A stretch of 39,510 bases of DNA from Bradyrhizobium sp. GTDB taxonomy: Bacteria > Pseudomonadota > Alphaproteobacteria > Rhizobiales > Xanthobacteraceae. Of the stretch, positions 31,442 through 38,821 are shown piece after piece. Numbering within the stretch: the stretch's first letter is position 1; each line of letters starts with the position of its first letter. The stretch covers positions 1 to 39,510 of the forward strand of contig NZ_JACRAW010000066.1 of the NCBI RefSeq assembly GCF_016213215.1. Direction: 5' to 3'. The position numbers and the translations under genes are program-made. The notes under the pieces are model-generated. The model was not told the origin of the DNA and made no database searches. It was given only the letters and a program-made list of their open reading frames with translations.

Positions 31442-32602
31442 ATGAACGAAGCCATCCGACCGGGCGCCGAAAACCCACCGCAGGCCTTGGAGCACCCGGT
31501 CCTGGAGCCGGGCTCGGGCGTGCCGGAGCTTTCGGTTGTCATTCCGACCTTCAACGAACGAGACAACGTCGCGGTGCTGTACCGGCGCCTCGAAGCGACG
31601 CTTTCCGGCATTTCCTGGGAAATCATCTTCGTCGACGACAATTCGCCTGATGGTACCTCGGAAGCAGTGCGCCGCCTGGCGCAGCAGGACAGCCGCGTGC
31701 GCTGCATCCGCCGGATCGGCCGGAGAGGGCTGTCGGGCGCCTGCATCGAGGGCATCCTGGCGTCCAGCGCGCCTTATGCCGCGGTGATGGACGCCGATTT
31801 GCAGCATGACGAAACCCAGCTGCCAAACATGCTGTCGCTGCTGCGGAGCGGACAGGCGGAGCTCGTGGTCGGCAGCCGCTATATCGAAGGCTATCGCGCC
31901 GAAGGGTTCAACAAGCAGCGCGCCGGCGCGAGCGCCCTTGCCACCGAAGTCGCCAAGCAGATGCTGCAGGTCAAAGTCGCGGACCCGATGAGCGGCTTCT
32001 TCATGATCCGTCGCGACCGCTTCGAGCAACTGGCGCCCAAATTATCGGTGCACGGCTTCAAGATCCTGCTCGATCTCGTGGCGACCGCGCGCGGCGAACT
32101 CCGTACCGTCGAGGTTCCCTATACTTTCGGCGCGCGCCAGCACGGCGAAAGCAAGCTCGATTCCATGGTGGCGCTCGATTTCCTTGGCCTCGTGCTGGCG
32201 AAGTTGACCAACGACGCGGTGTCGTTGCGCTTTCTCCTGTTCGCGATGGTGGGCTCGATCGGATTGGTCGTTCACCTCGCCACGCTCTTCGTCGTGCTCG
32301 AGATCTTCAAGGCACCGTTCGCCGAGGCGCAGGCTTCCGGCGCCATCGTTGCCATGACCAGCAATTTCATCCTGAACAATTTTCTTACCTATCGCGACCA
32401 GCGGCTCAAGGGCCTTGCGATCCTGCGCGGCCTCATTGCCTTCTATCTCGTGTGCAGCGTCGGCCTGTTCGCCAATGTGGGCGTTGCGTTCTCGGTCTAC
32501 GACCAGGAGCCGATCTGGTGGCTTGCTGGCGCCGCGGGCGCGCTGATGGGCGTGGTGTGGAACTACGCCATGTCCGGTCTGTTCGTCTGGCGCAAGCGAT
32601 GA
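31442..32602 (+). CDS. Family 2 glycosyltransferase (dolichol-phosphate mannosyltransferase-like) fused to a GtrA-like membrane domain
   Basis: 386 residues. The GT-A domain (about 20-250) has ELSVVIPTFNERDNVAVLYR, EIIFVDDNSPDGTSEA and the metal-binding AAVMDADLQHDETQ, then SGFFMIRRDRFEQL and FGARQHGESKLD, as in polyprenyl-phosphate hexose synthases. The C-terminal part (about 258-386) has four hydrophobic segments and the GtrA pattern (LFAMVGSIGLVVHLATLFVV, MTSNFILNNFLTYR). It probably makes a polyprenyl-phosphate sugar at the inner membrane. The next gene, a GT39 transferase 6 bp away, would use that lipid-linked sugar as donor. Confidence 0.9.
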   Translation: MNEAIRPGAENPPQALEHPVLEPGSGVPELSVVIPTFNERDNVAVLYRRLEATLSGISWEIIFVDDNSPDGTSEAVRRLAQQDSRVRCIRRIGRRGLSGACIEGILASSAPYAAVMDADLQHDETQLPNMLSLLRSGQAELVVGSRYIEGYRAEGFNKQRAGASALATEVAKQMLQVKVADPMSGFFMIRRDRFEQLAPKLSVHGFKILLDLVATARGELRTVEVPYTFGARQHGESKLDSMVALDFLGLVLAKLTNDAVSLRFLLFAMVGSIGLVVHLATLFVVLEIFKAPFAEAQASGAIVAMTSNFILNNFLTYRDQRLKGLAILRGLIAFYLVCSVGLFANVGVAFSVYDQEPIWWLAGAAGALMGVVWNYAMSGLFVWRKR

Positions 32603-32608
32603 TGCGCA

Positions 32609-34117
32609 ATGAGCCCGAGTGACGCGCGGCTCGTCCGAAACACGGCGCTCACGATCGTAGCGCTTGTCGCTTTGCGGCTCCTTGCCGCCGCCTTCACGCC
32701 CATCACGTTCGACGAAGCCTATTACTGGCTGTGGTCGAAACATCTGGCGGGCGGTTATTACGACCATCCGCCGATGGTCGCCGCGGTGATCCGCGCCGGC
32801 ACTTTGATCGCCGGCGACAGCGAATTCGGCGTCCGCTTTGTTTCGATCCTGCTGGCGCTGCCGATGAGCTGGGCCGTGTTTCGTTCCACCGAGATCCTGT
32901 TCGGTGGCGTTCGCGTCGCCGCCACCGCGGCCATCCTGCTCAATGTGACGCTGATGGCGGCGGTCGGGACACTGATCGTCACGCCCGATGCGCCTCTTCT
33001 GGTCGCCTCGAGTTTCGTGCTGTTTTTTCTAGCCAAGGTGCTTGAGACCGGACGCGGCGCGTGGTGGCTTGCGGTGGGAGCCGCCGTCGGGGCGGCGCTG
33101 CTGTCGAAATACACCGCCTTGTTCTTCGGGCTCGCCATCCTGATCTGGCTGCTCGCGGTGCCGAAATTGCGCTTCTGGCTGCTTTCGCCATGGCCGTATC
33201 TCGGCGGCATCGTCGCATTCCTGGTCTTTTCGCCCGTGATCCTCTGGAATGCCGAGCATCAATGGGTGTCGTTCCTCAAGCAGTTCGGTCGCGCCCGCAT
33301 CGAGGACTTCCGCCCGATCTTTATCCTCGAGCTGATCCCGACCCAGATCGCCTTCGCTACCCCGCTCGTCTTCATCCTGGGCGCGATGGGACTTTATGCC
33401 CTGATCCGGCGCAAGGTCGGCGCCTGGGCCTCGCGCATGCTGCTCATTACGATGTTCTGGACCGTCGTTGCCTATTTCGCCTGGCACTCGCTGCATGCGC
33501 GCGTCGAGGCGAACTGGTTCGCGCCGGTCTATCCTGCCTTTGCCGTCGCCGCCGCCGTCGCCGCCAATCTCGCGCAATGGCGTCCGCGTGTGCAGCGCGT
33601 TGCCGACTTCTGCCTGCGCTGGGCAGCGCCCACCGGCATCCTGATGTTTGCGGCCCTGATCGTGCAGGCCAACACCGGCGTGCTCTCCGGCTATCGTCGC
33701 GACGCCACCGTGCGCAGCGTCGGCGTCGGCTGGCCCGAACTTGCCAGGCAGATCGAGGCGGTGCGCGCGCGTGTCGGCGCAACCTGCGTGCTCGCGCCCG
33801 ATTACGGCACCACGGCCTGGCTTGCCTTCTATCTGCCGACCGGCACCTGCGTGATCCAGCGATCGCAGCGCATCCGCTGGATTAACATGCCCGAGCCCGA
33901 TCGGCAGATGCTTGCCGGCAAGCTGCTCTATGTCGACGAGATCCGGCCCCGCGGCCGCGTCTTCCTGAACGAGATTTTTTCGGGCGTCACGCGGGTGGCG
34001 GAACTGCCGCGCAGGCGCGGCCCGCTGGTGATCGAAATTTACGGTGTCGACCTGCTCGAAGGCGCCAGGGGCGAGGTATTGGACCACTCGCCACCGCCGG
34101 AACTCGCTGGTTTTTGA
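32609..34117 (+). CDS. Family 39 glycosyltransferase (ArnT/PMT-like), integral membrane
   Basis: 502 residues with ten or more hydrophobic segments. The first periplasmic loop has the catalytic pattern TFDEAYYWLWSKHLAGGYYD followed by HPPM, as in ArnT and PMT_2 enzymes. LLSKYTALFFGLAIL and the ARVEANWFAPVYPAFAV segment are also typical. It moves a sugar from a polyprenyl-phosphate donor to an acceptor such as lipid A, a hopanoid or a glycan in the periplasm. ATG 32609 is 6 bp after the GT2-GtrA stop, so both are in one operon and form a synthase-transferase pair. The acceptor cannot be seen. Confidence 0.9.
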   Translation: MSPSDARLVRNTALTIVALVALRLLAAAFTPITFDEAYYWLWSKHLAGGYYDHPPMVAAVIRAGTLIAGDSEFGVRFVSILLALPMSWAVFRSTEILFGGVRVAATAAILLNVTLMAAVGTLIVTPDAPLLVASSFVLFFLAKVLETGRGAWWLAVGAAVGAALLSKYTALFFGLAILIWLLAVPKLRFWLLSPWPYLGGIVAFLVFSPVILWNAEHQWVSFLKQFGRARIEDFRPIFILELIPTQIAFATPLVFILGAMGLYALIRRKVGAWASRMLLITMFWTVVAYFAWHSLHARVEANWFAPVYPAFAVAAAVAANLAQWRPRVQRVADFCLRWAAPTGILMFAALIVQANTGVLSGYRRDATVRSVGVGWPELARQIEAVRARVGATCVLAPDYGTTAWLAFYLPTGTCVIQRSQRIRWINMPEPDRQMLAGKLLYVDEIRPRGRVFLNEIFSGVTRVAELPRRRGPLVIEIYGVDLLEGARGEVLDHSPPPELAGF

Positions 34118-34332
34118 GGCCTGCTCGGTTGCGGAAAAACACGTGATTGCAAGGCCTTATCCCAAAATGGGACAGCGTTAACACATTGCCTAAGTTCCGC
34201 CCGAACTTAATCCGCATTTAACGAAAAGTCGCCTTAATGCCGCTCCGCGCCTCTGTCAGATGCTGTGGTGGAACCTGACCAGACACGGTCCTTGGCAGGG
34301 GACAAAGTAGAACCGTCCTGGACGCGAGGCGA
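34118..34332. other. Intergenic region with small inverted repeat
   Basis: 215 bp. A stem-loop TAAGTTC (34191-34197) CGCCC GAACTTA (34203-34209) lies in the middle, in AT-richer sequence (CCGCATTTAACG). It could be a terminator-like or operator element before the DUF2778 gene. No ORF of interest. Confidence 0.35.
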
Positions 34333-35523
34333 ATGAGTACGAGTATCGCAGCGCCGAGTTTTGCGGCACGGAAGCCCTGTAAGTCTTCCAAGAGATCTCC
34401 CAAGAGATCTTCCCGTAAAGCCATTTCTCCCAATCTGTTCGGCGCCGCCGCGGTCGGCTGCCTGGTATTGGGGTGTGGCTGGACGGTCTATACCAACATC
34501 ATCGCCGCGAGCGTCTATCCGACGCTCGGCAGCACCAGCTATGACGAGCCGATGATCAAGCACGCGCCCCGGATCGGCGCGCGCATCCCCAGCGAAGCGA
34601 TCGAGCAAGTGTTTGCCGCGCTGCCGGACGAGCGCCCGCTCGCCAACGCGCCGGCCGGGCCCATCACCGCGACCCTGTTCGCCGAGCGCTTTGCGGCTTC
34701 CGAGGCGCAGAGCGTGCCGTCAAATGCCGCGAGTGCCGCTCCGCCCGTTGCGGTCGCCGAAGCGGCGAAGCCAGCCGGGCCGAGCAGGCCGGGTGAGGTT
34801 TCGAAGATGGCCGAAGCGGCCAAGTCCGACACATCCAAATTCACCGCGGCCAAGTCGAAGCAGGCGCCGGCCGCGCCGACGCAATTGGCGCTCAATACGC
34901 CGGCGCCATCCGAGCCGGAGACCAGGAGGTCCGCCGGCGTCTCGATCCGCGACATGGCCGAACGCGCCAAGGCTGCCGTGATGTCGATCGCCTCGGGCGA
35001 GAAGGCGTCGATGGTCGAAAAGCTCTGGGGCAAGCAGCCGTCGACCTCCACGGTGCTGGCCTATGCCTCGGCCGATGCCGACGTTACGGCGAGCATCGGG
35101 CAGAACCAGAACCCGATGCACGGCGGATCGCCGCCTTACGATCGTTCCACCGCGGTCTACGACATTTCGCGGAAAACCGTTTACCTGCCTGACGGTACCA
35201 AGCTCGAAGCGCATTCGGGCCTCGGCTCCAATCTCGACGATCCGCGTTCCGCACATCTTCGCATGCGCGGGGTGACGCCTCCGCACATCTACGAAATGAA
35301 GCCGCGCGAAGCGCTGTTCCACGGCGTGCCGGCGCTGCGGCTGACCCCGATCGGCGGCGAGGACGCGATCTTCGGCCGCGACGGCCTGCTCGCGCACACC
35401 TACATGCTGGGGCCAAACGGTGACTCCAACGGCTGCGTGTCGTTCAAGGACTACTACGCGTTCCTCGACGCTTATCGCAACAAGGGCATCCGCAAGCTCG
35501 CGGTCCTTGCCAGCATCGACTGA
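34333..35523 (+). CDS. DUF2778-family (Tlde1-like, L,D-transpeptidase-type) protein with N-terminal membrane anchor
   Basis: 396 residues. A basic, Ser/Lys-rich N-terminus (KPCKSSKRSPKRSSRK) precedes one hydrophobic helix at about 36-58 (GAAAVGCLVLGCGWTVYTNI). A long Ala/Pro/Ser-rich linker follows (about 100-240). The DUF2778 domain is at the C-terminus: TAVYDISRKTVYLPDGTKLE, AHSGLGSNLDDPRSAHLRMR, HTYMLGPNGDSNGCVSFKDY. The catalytic-type Cys368 lies in SNGCVSF, and His residues precede it. Some members of this family are peptidoglycan-acting type VI secretion effectors, but here the anchor suggests an envelope-located cell wall enzyme. No immunity gene or T6SS gene is adjacent. Confidence 0.85.
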   Translation: MSTSIAAPSFAARKPCKSSKRSPKRSSRKAISPNLFGAAAVGCLVLGCGWTVYTNIIAASVYPTLGSTSYDEPMIKHAPRIGARIPSEAIEQVFAALPDERPLANAPAGPITATLFAERFAASEAQSVPSNAASAAPPVAVAEAAKPAGPSRPGEVSKMAEAAKSDTSKFTAAKSKQAPAAPTQLALNTPAPSEPETRRSAGVSIRDMAERAKAAVMSIASGEKASMVEKLWGKQPSTSTVLAYASADADVTASIGQNQNPMHGGSPPYDRSTAVYDISRKTVYLPDGTKLEAHSGLGSNLDDPRSAHLRMRGVTPPHIYEMKPREALFHGVPALRLTPIGGEDAIFGRDGLLAHTYMLGPNGDSNGCVSFKDYYAFLDAYRNKGIRKLAVLASID

Positions 35524-35589
35524 GACCAATCATCCCGGCACGGCGCGGCAGCGCCGCGCCCGGAAATTTCGCCCCCGCAGACGCGCGGC

Positions 35590-36183
35590 TCAGCTCAACG
35601 CGCCGTCGCGCACGATGATGGCAAAGCGGTCGGAGAGCTCGACCAGCGCGACATCATGGACAGTGGCGGCGGAAACGATACCGCCGCGGCCGTCGGGCAG
35701 GTCGCGCGTCGCGCAGCTGTCCGCATCGACGGTGACGCGAAAGCCGAGATCGAGCCCGGCGCGCGCGGTCGAACTCACGCACATATGGGTCATGAAGCCG
35801 GCAAGGACGATGTTCTTTCGTCCGGTGGTGCCAAGGCGTGCCTGGAGATCGGTGCCCGCAAAGGCATTGGGCAATCCCTTTTCGATCACCGGCTCGTTCG
35901 ATTGCGCAGCGAGGCTTGCGACAATGGCGCCGCGCTCCGCGCTGCGGTCGAACAGGCCGCCCTGTCGTCCGCGATGCGCCACGTGAAAGATGGCAGCACC
36001 CGCTTCGCGCGCGCGGGCAAGCAGGTTTGCTGCGTTCGCGATGGCGGCATCGGCCCCGGGCAGCGCCAGGGGGCCGGCTCGATATTCGTTCTGAATGTCG
36101 ATCAGAATCAGGCAGGATTCCGAAAGCCGGGGCGGGGTGAGATCGGCGCCGGAAAGCTGGAGCAGGGTTTTCGCAACGGTCAT
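35590..36183 (-). CDS. Isochorismatase-family cysteine hydrolase
   Basis: 197 residues. The triad is Asp29 in LILIDIQNEYRAGPLALPGA, Lys102 in VIEKGLPNAFAGTDL and Cys135 in GFMTHMCVSSTARAGLDLGF, as in nicotinamidase-like and amidohydrolase members. The Cys and Lys are in canonical sequence context. Substrate is unknown; nicotinamide, ureidoacrylate or N-carbamoyl compounds are typical for the family. It is divergent from a LysR gene 127 bp away, which probably controls it. Confidence 0.9.
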   Translation of the reverse strand: MTVAKTLLQLSGADLTPPRLSESCLILIDIQNEYRAGPLALPGADAAIANAANLLARAREAGAAIFHVAHRGRQGGLFDRSAERGAIVASLAAQSNEPVIEKGLPNAFAGTDLQARLGTTGRKNIVLAGFMTHMCVSSTARAGLDLGFRVTVDADSCATRDLPDGRGGIVSAATVHDVALVELSDRFAIIVRDGALS

Positions 36184-36310
36184 GGTTGGTTTCGTCTCAA
36201 AGGTTGTACGTGCGCAACCTAGCGCGGCGGCACCTTCCGTTCATGCCGCATTGTTGCAGCCGGTAGCTGCGATATTGCCGGGGAACTTCGACCCATGCTA
36301 GCGAATATGG
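36184..36310. promoter_or_regulatory. Divergent promoter region with LysR-type dyad
   Basis: 127 bp between the isochorismatase gene and the LysR gene. A dyad GCAGC-CGGTA-GCTGC lies at 36256-36270, within TTGCAGCCGGTAGCTGCGATA, consistent with a T-N11-A LysR binding site. This arrangement is the usual one for a LysR regulator and its divergent target. Confidence 0.5.
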
Positions 36311-37150
36311 ATGAACTGGGATGACCTTCGGATCGTCGCCGCGGTGAGGGACGAGGGCACTTATGCCGGTGCCGCCATCCGCCTGCGCATGGACGAGACC
36401 ACGGTGGGGCGCCGCGTGCAGCGGCTTCAGCGTGCGCTGGGCTTTCGGCTGTTCGACACCGCCGACGGGCTGCGCCGGCCGACCCGGCAATGCGAGATGG
36501 TGCTGGACCACGTCGAAGCCATGGCCGGGCATGCCGCCGCCATCGCGAGAGCCGGCGACGGTGATGCGGGCCTCGCCGGTCGCTTCCGGATCGCCTCGAC
36601 CACGGGCGTTGCCGAGGAGATCCTGTCACCGCGCGTGTGCAAGCTCCTGGTGCGTCATCCAGGACTCTCGCTGCAATTCCTCACGTCGAGCGGCAACGTG
36701 AAGTTCTCGCGCTGGCAGGCGGATTTCGCCGTTCGCCTGCGCACGCCGGAGAAGGGCGATTTCACGATTTCCAAGCTCGGCGAGTTCAAGCTCTATCTGT
36801 TCGAGCCCGCGGCAGAGGGCGAGACTGAGCCCGTGATCTGCGCCTATCCCGAGGACCTCGGCCCGGTCCCCGAGACGCAATTCCTGAAAAGCCGCGGCTG
36901 GCAGGAGAAGGCGCGCTGCATCACCGACAATACGCGCATCATCAAGGATTTGGTCCGCACCCATCAGGCCGTCGGCATCCTGCCGGACTACTTCTCTGCC
37001 GATCTGTTATCCGACCGCCGCCTGCGCGCCACGATCCTGCCGCGACGGCGCGACGTCTGGCTGTTGGTGCAGAACCACCTGAAGCAGGACAGGGCGGCGC
37101 GCGCCGTCATCGACTGGTTGCGCGACTGCTTCGGGGAGTCTCGGGCGTGA
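36311..37150 (+). CDS. LysR-family transcriptional regulator
   Basis: 279 residues. The winged helix-turn-helix is MNWDDLRIVAAVRDEGTYAG, AAIRLRMDETTVGRRVQRLQ, RALGFRLFDTADGLRRP. A ligand-binding domain follows, with FRIASTTGVAEEILSPRVCK and the typical DFAVRLRTPEKGDFTISKLG. The N-terminal DNA-binding motif resembles the LysR subgroup that starts MNWDDLR. It probably controls the divergent isochorismatase gene. It is somewhat shorter than average for the family (about 300). Confidence 0.9.
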   Translation: MNWDDLRIVAAVRDEGTYAGAAIRLRMDETTVGRRVQRLQRALGFRLFDTADGLRRPTRQCEMVLDHVEAMAGHAAAIARAGDGDAGLAGRFRIASTTGVAEEILSPRVCKLLVRHPGLSLQFLTSSGNVKFSRWQADFAVRLRTPEKGDFTISKLGEFKLYLFEPAAEGETEPVICAYPEDLGPVPETQFLKSRGWQEKARCITDNTRIIKDLVRTHQAVGILPDYFSADLLSDRRLRATILPRRRDVWLLVQNHLKQDRAARAVIDWLRDCFGESRA

Positions 37151-37162
37151 TCCGTTGCAGCG

Positions 37163-37267
37163 GTGTTTCGTAACCACCGGTTGGAGCAAAACTATCTTGA
37201 GCTGATTGCGCTTGACCTTGAGTTGGCTAAGTTGATCGTCGCACTCAAGGCGAAGGGAATCTCATGA
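37163..37267 (+). CDS. 34-codon small ORF coupled to the signal peptidase gene
   Basis: From GTG 37163 the frame reads MFRNHRLEQNYLELIALDLE then LAKLIVALKAKGIS and stops with TGA at 37265-37267, which overlaps the ATG of the next gene (ATGA at 37264-37267). The sequence contains an evident amphipathic helix (LELIALDLELAKLIVALKAK). A ribosome binding site is not obvious before the GTG. It may be a leader peptide gene that couples translation to the signal peptidase, or the remnant of a longer gene. Too short to call from composition, so confidence is moderate to low. Confidence 0.4.
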   Translation: MFRNHRLEQNYLELIALDLELAKLIVALKAKGIS

Positions 37268-38502
37268 TGGCGACGCAAGGCGAGGGCGTGCGGTCCCCAT
37301 GGGCCAGCATTTGGCTTAGTCCGCGTGAGACCATCGAAGGCATAGTCACGACGCAGCCCCGGCGGCTCGTTTGGTTGCTTGCCGGCTTGGGAGCGATCGC
37401 CAGTTTTTACACCGAGTTCCTAAGCCTTGGCTTGGTGGATTCGTTCGGGTGGCGGCTTTGGCTCGCATTCGTCGTCGGCAGTGCGATTATCGGGATCCTC
37501 TTTCTGTATGTGAATGCGTTGATCTTGCGCGCGATGGGAGGACTCTTGGACGGTCCTGCCTCCACGCTCGAATTGCGAGCTGTACTGGCCTGGAGCTCGC
37601 TGCCGGGTATAGTTGGGCTTGCCATCGCACTGACACTCAATGTCCTGGCGGAGCCACTCAGTGGCGCTGCCGGTGTCTCGCCGACCGTGATTTCGCAGGT
37701 GGCAACCGTAGTTGCTGCATTGTTCGGCTTCTGGTCGTTCGTGGTCGTGCTGCTGATGCTGTCGCGCGTCCAAGGCTTCGGGTTCTGGCGCACGATCACG
37801 GCCTACTGCGCAGTCTTGCTGTTCCCAGTATTGATCGCACTCTTTGTTCGGACGTTCCTGTTTCAGCCGTTCAGTTTGCCGAGCGGGTCGATGTATCCGA
37901 CGCTGGCCGTCGGTGACAATGTCTTCGTATCGAAATTCGCGTATGGCTACAGCCGCTATTCGCTGCCGTTTTCGCCGTCGTGGTTGTCAGGACGCGTCTT
38001 TGGCGCAGAGCCGGTACGTGGAGACGTCGTTGTGTTTATCCTGCCCAAGGACGGCGTGACGACCTACGCCAAACGTGTCGTAGGCATGCCTGGTGATCGC
38101 ATTCAGATGCAACAGGGCGCTCTCTACATCAATGGAGCAGCGGTAAGACGCGAACGGGTTGAGGATTTGGTCGGCGACAATGCCTGCGGGGCTGAACCCA
38201 CTGCGAAAGTAAAACGCTGGCGTGAAACGCTGCCCAATGGCGTGAGCTACCAGACGCTCGATTGCATCGATGCCGGTTTCTATGACAACACGAATGTCTA
38301 CGTGGTGCCGGCGGGCCACTTCTTCATGCTCGGCGACAATCGCGACAATTCGACCGACAGTCGCGTGCTTTCCGCGATGGGCTACATCCCCCTAAATAAC
38401 GTGATCGGTCGAGTCGAGATGGTCTACTTTTCCAATGGGCCGGATAAGGACGACGGCACACCACGGGTCCGCTCCGAACGTGTTGGATTGATGATCCGCT
38501 GA
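37264..38502 (+). CDS. lepB: Signal peptidase I with N-terminal membrane (Yip1-like) domain
   Basis: 412 residues. Residues about 1-190 form a membrane domain with five hydrophobic stretches (RRLVWLLAGLGAIASFYTEF, LAFVVGSAIIGILFLYVNAL, LPGIVGLAIALTLNVLAEPL, VATVVAALFGFWSFVVVLLM), similar to Yip1-type domains. The C-terminal part is an S26 signal peptidase: SLPSGSMYPTLAVGDNVFVS with Ser209, TTYAKRVVGMPGDRIQMQQG with Lys270, and the box GDNRDNSTDSRVL. The Ser/Lys dyad is intact. Third positions are less GC-rich than in most of the window, which may reflect acquisition. The normal lepB of the genome is presumably elsewhere, so this may be a second, specialised peptidase. Confidence 0.88.
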   Translation: MMATQGEGVRSPWASIWLSPRETIEGIVTTQPRRLVWLLAGLGAIASFYTEFLSLGLVDSFGWRLWLAFVVGSAIIGILFLYVNALILRAMGGLLDGPASTLELRAVLAWSSLPGIVGLAIALTLNVLAEPLSGAAGVSPTVISQVATVVAALFGFWSFVVVLLMLSRVQGFGFWRTITAYCAVLLFPVLIALFVRTFLFQPFSLPSGSMYPTLAVGDNVFVSKFAYGYSRYSLPFSPSWLSGRVFGAEPVRGDVVVFILPKDGVTTYAKRVVGMPGDRIQMQQGALYINGAAVRRERVEDLVGDNACGAEPTAKVKRWRETLPNGVSYQTLDCIDAGFYDNTNVYVVPAGHFFMLGDNRDNSTDSRVLSAMGYIPLNNVIGRVEMVYFSNGPDKDDGTPRVRSERVGLMIR

Positions 38503-38645
38503 TGAATAGTGGCCAACCGCTTTGGGCGGTGCTTCCTGCCGGTCATTTGCATCAGCCACCTGACAGGATCATCAGAGCCGCCTGAAGCAACGCGGCGGTC
38601 GATTGTGCCGCTGGTAGTCCGGTTCAATTGATCATCATCGTCCAG
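38503..38645. other. Intergenic segment after the signal peptidase gene
   Basis: Part of a 319-bp gap between the convergent signal peptidase and groEL genes. A minus-strand open frame crosses it but overlaps the signal peptidase end and has no motif. The remainder of the gap is a repeat and the groEL terminator, listed separately. Confidence 0.3.
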
Positions 38646-38737
38646 GTCATTCGGGGGCGCGACGAATCGCGGTATTTCCAACTGACGACTGTGGTTATGG
38701 ATGCCGGGCTCGACGCTTCGCGTCGCCCCGGAATGAC
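38646..38737. repeat. Composite palindromic intergenic repeat
   Basis: Outer ends are GTCATTCGGGGGCG at 38646-38659 and CGCCCCGGAATGAC at 38724-38737, complementary with one mismatch. Inside, CGACGCTTCGCGTCG forms a second dyad. It is the same family as the repeat at 29403-29507, again between convergent genes. Confidence 0.7.
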
Positions 38738-38766
38738 GAGAGGGAAGAGCTCAGCGAAAACAAAAA

Positions 38767-38790
38767 CCCCGGCATTGCTGCCGGGGTTTT
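38767..38790 (-). terminator. Intrinsic terminator of groEL
   Basis: Arms CCCCGGCA (38767-38774) and TGCCGGGG (38779-38786), 4-nt loop. On the minus strand the stem is followed by TTTTTGTTTT, a strong U-tract. The plus strand also has TTTT after the stem, so it may work in both directions. Confidence 0.9.
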
Positions 38791-38821
38791 GCATTCCTTT
38801 GGATCGCTTGAAGCGGACGGA

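Noticed and set aside
38424..38681. Minus-strand open frame of 85 codons between the signal peptidase and groEL genes
   Set aside because: It overlaps the signal peptidase 3' end and the repeat at 38646, and no ribosome binding site or motif supports it.
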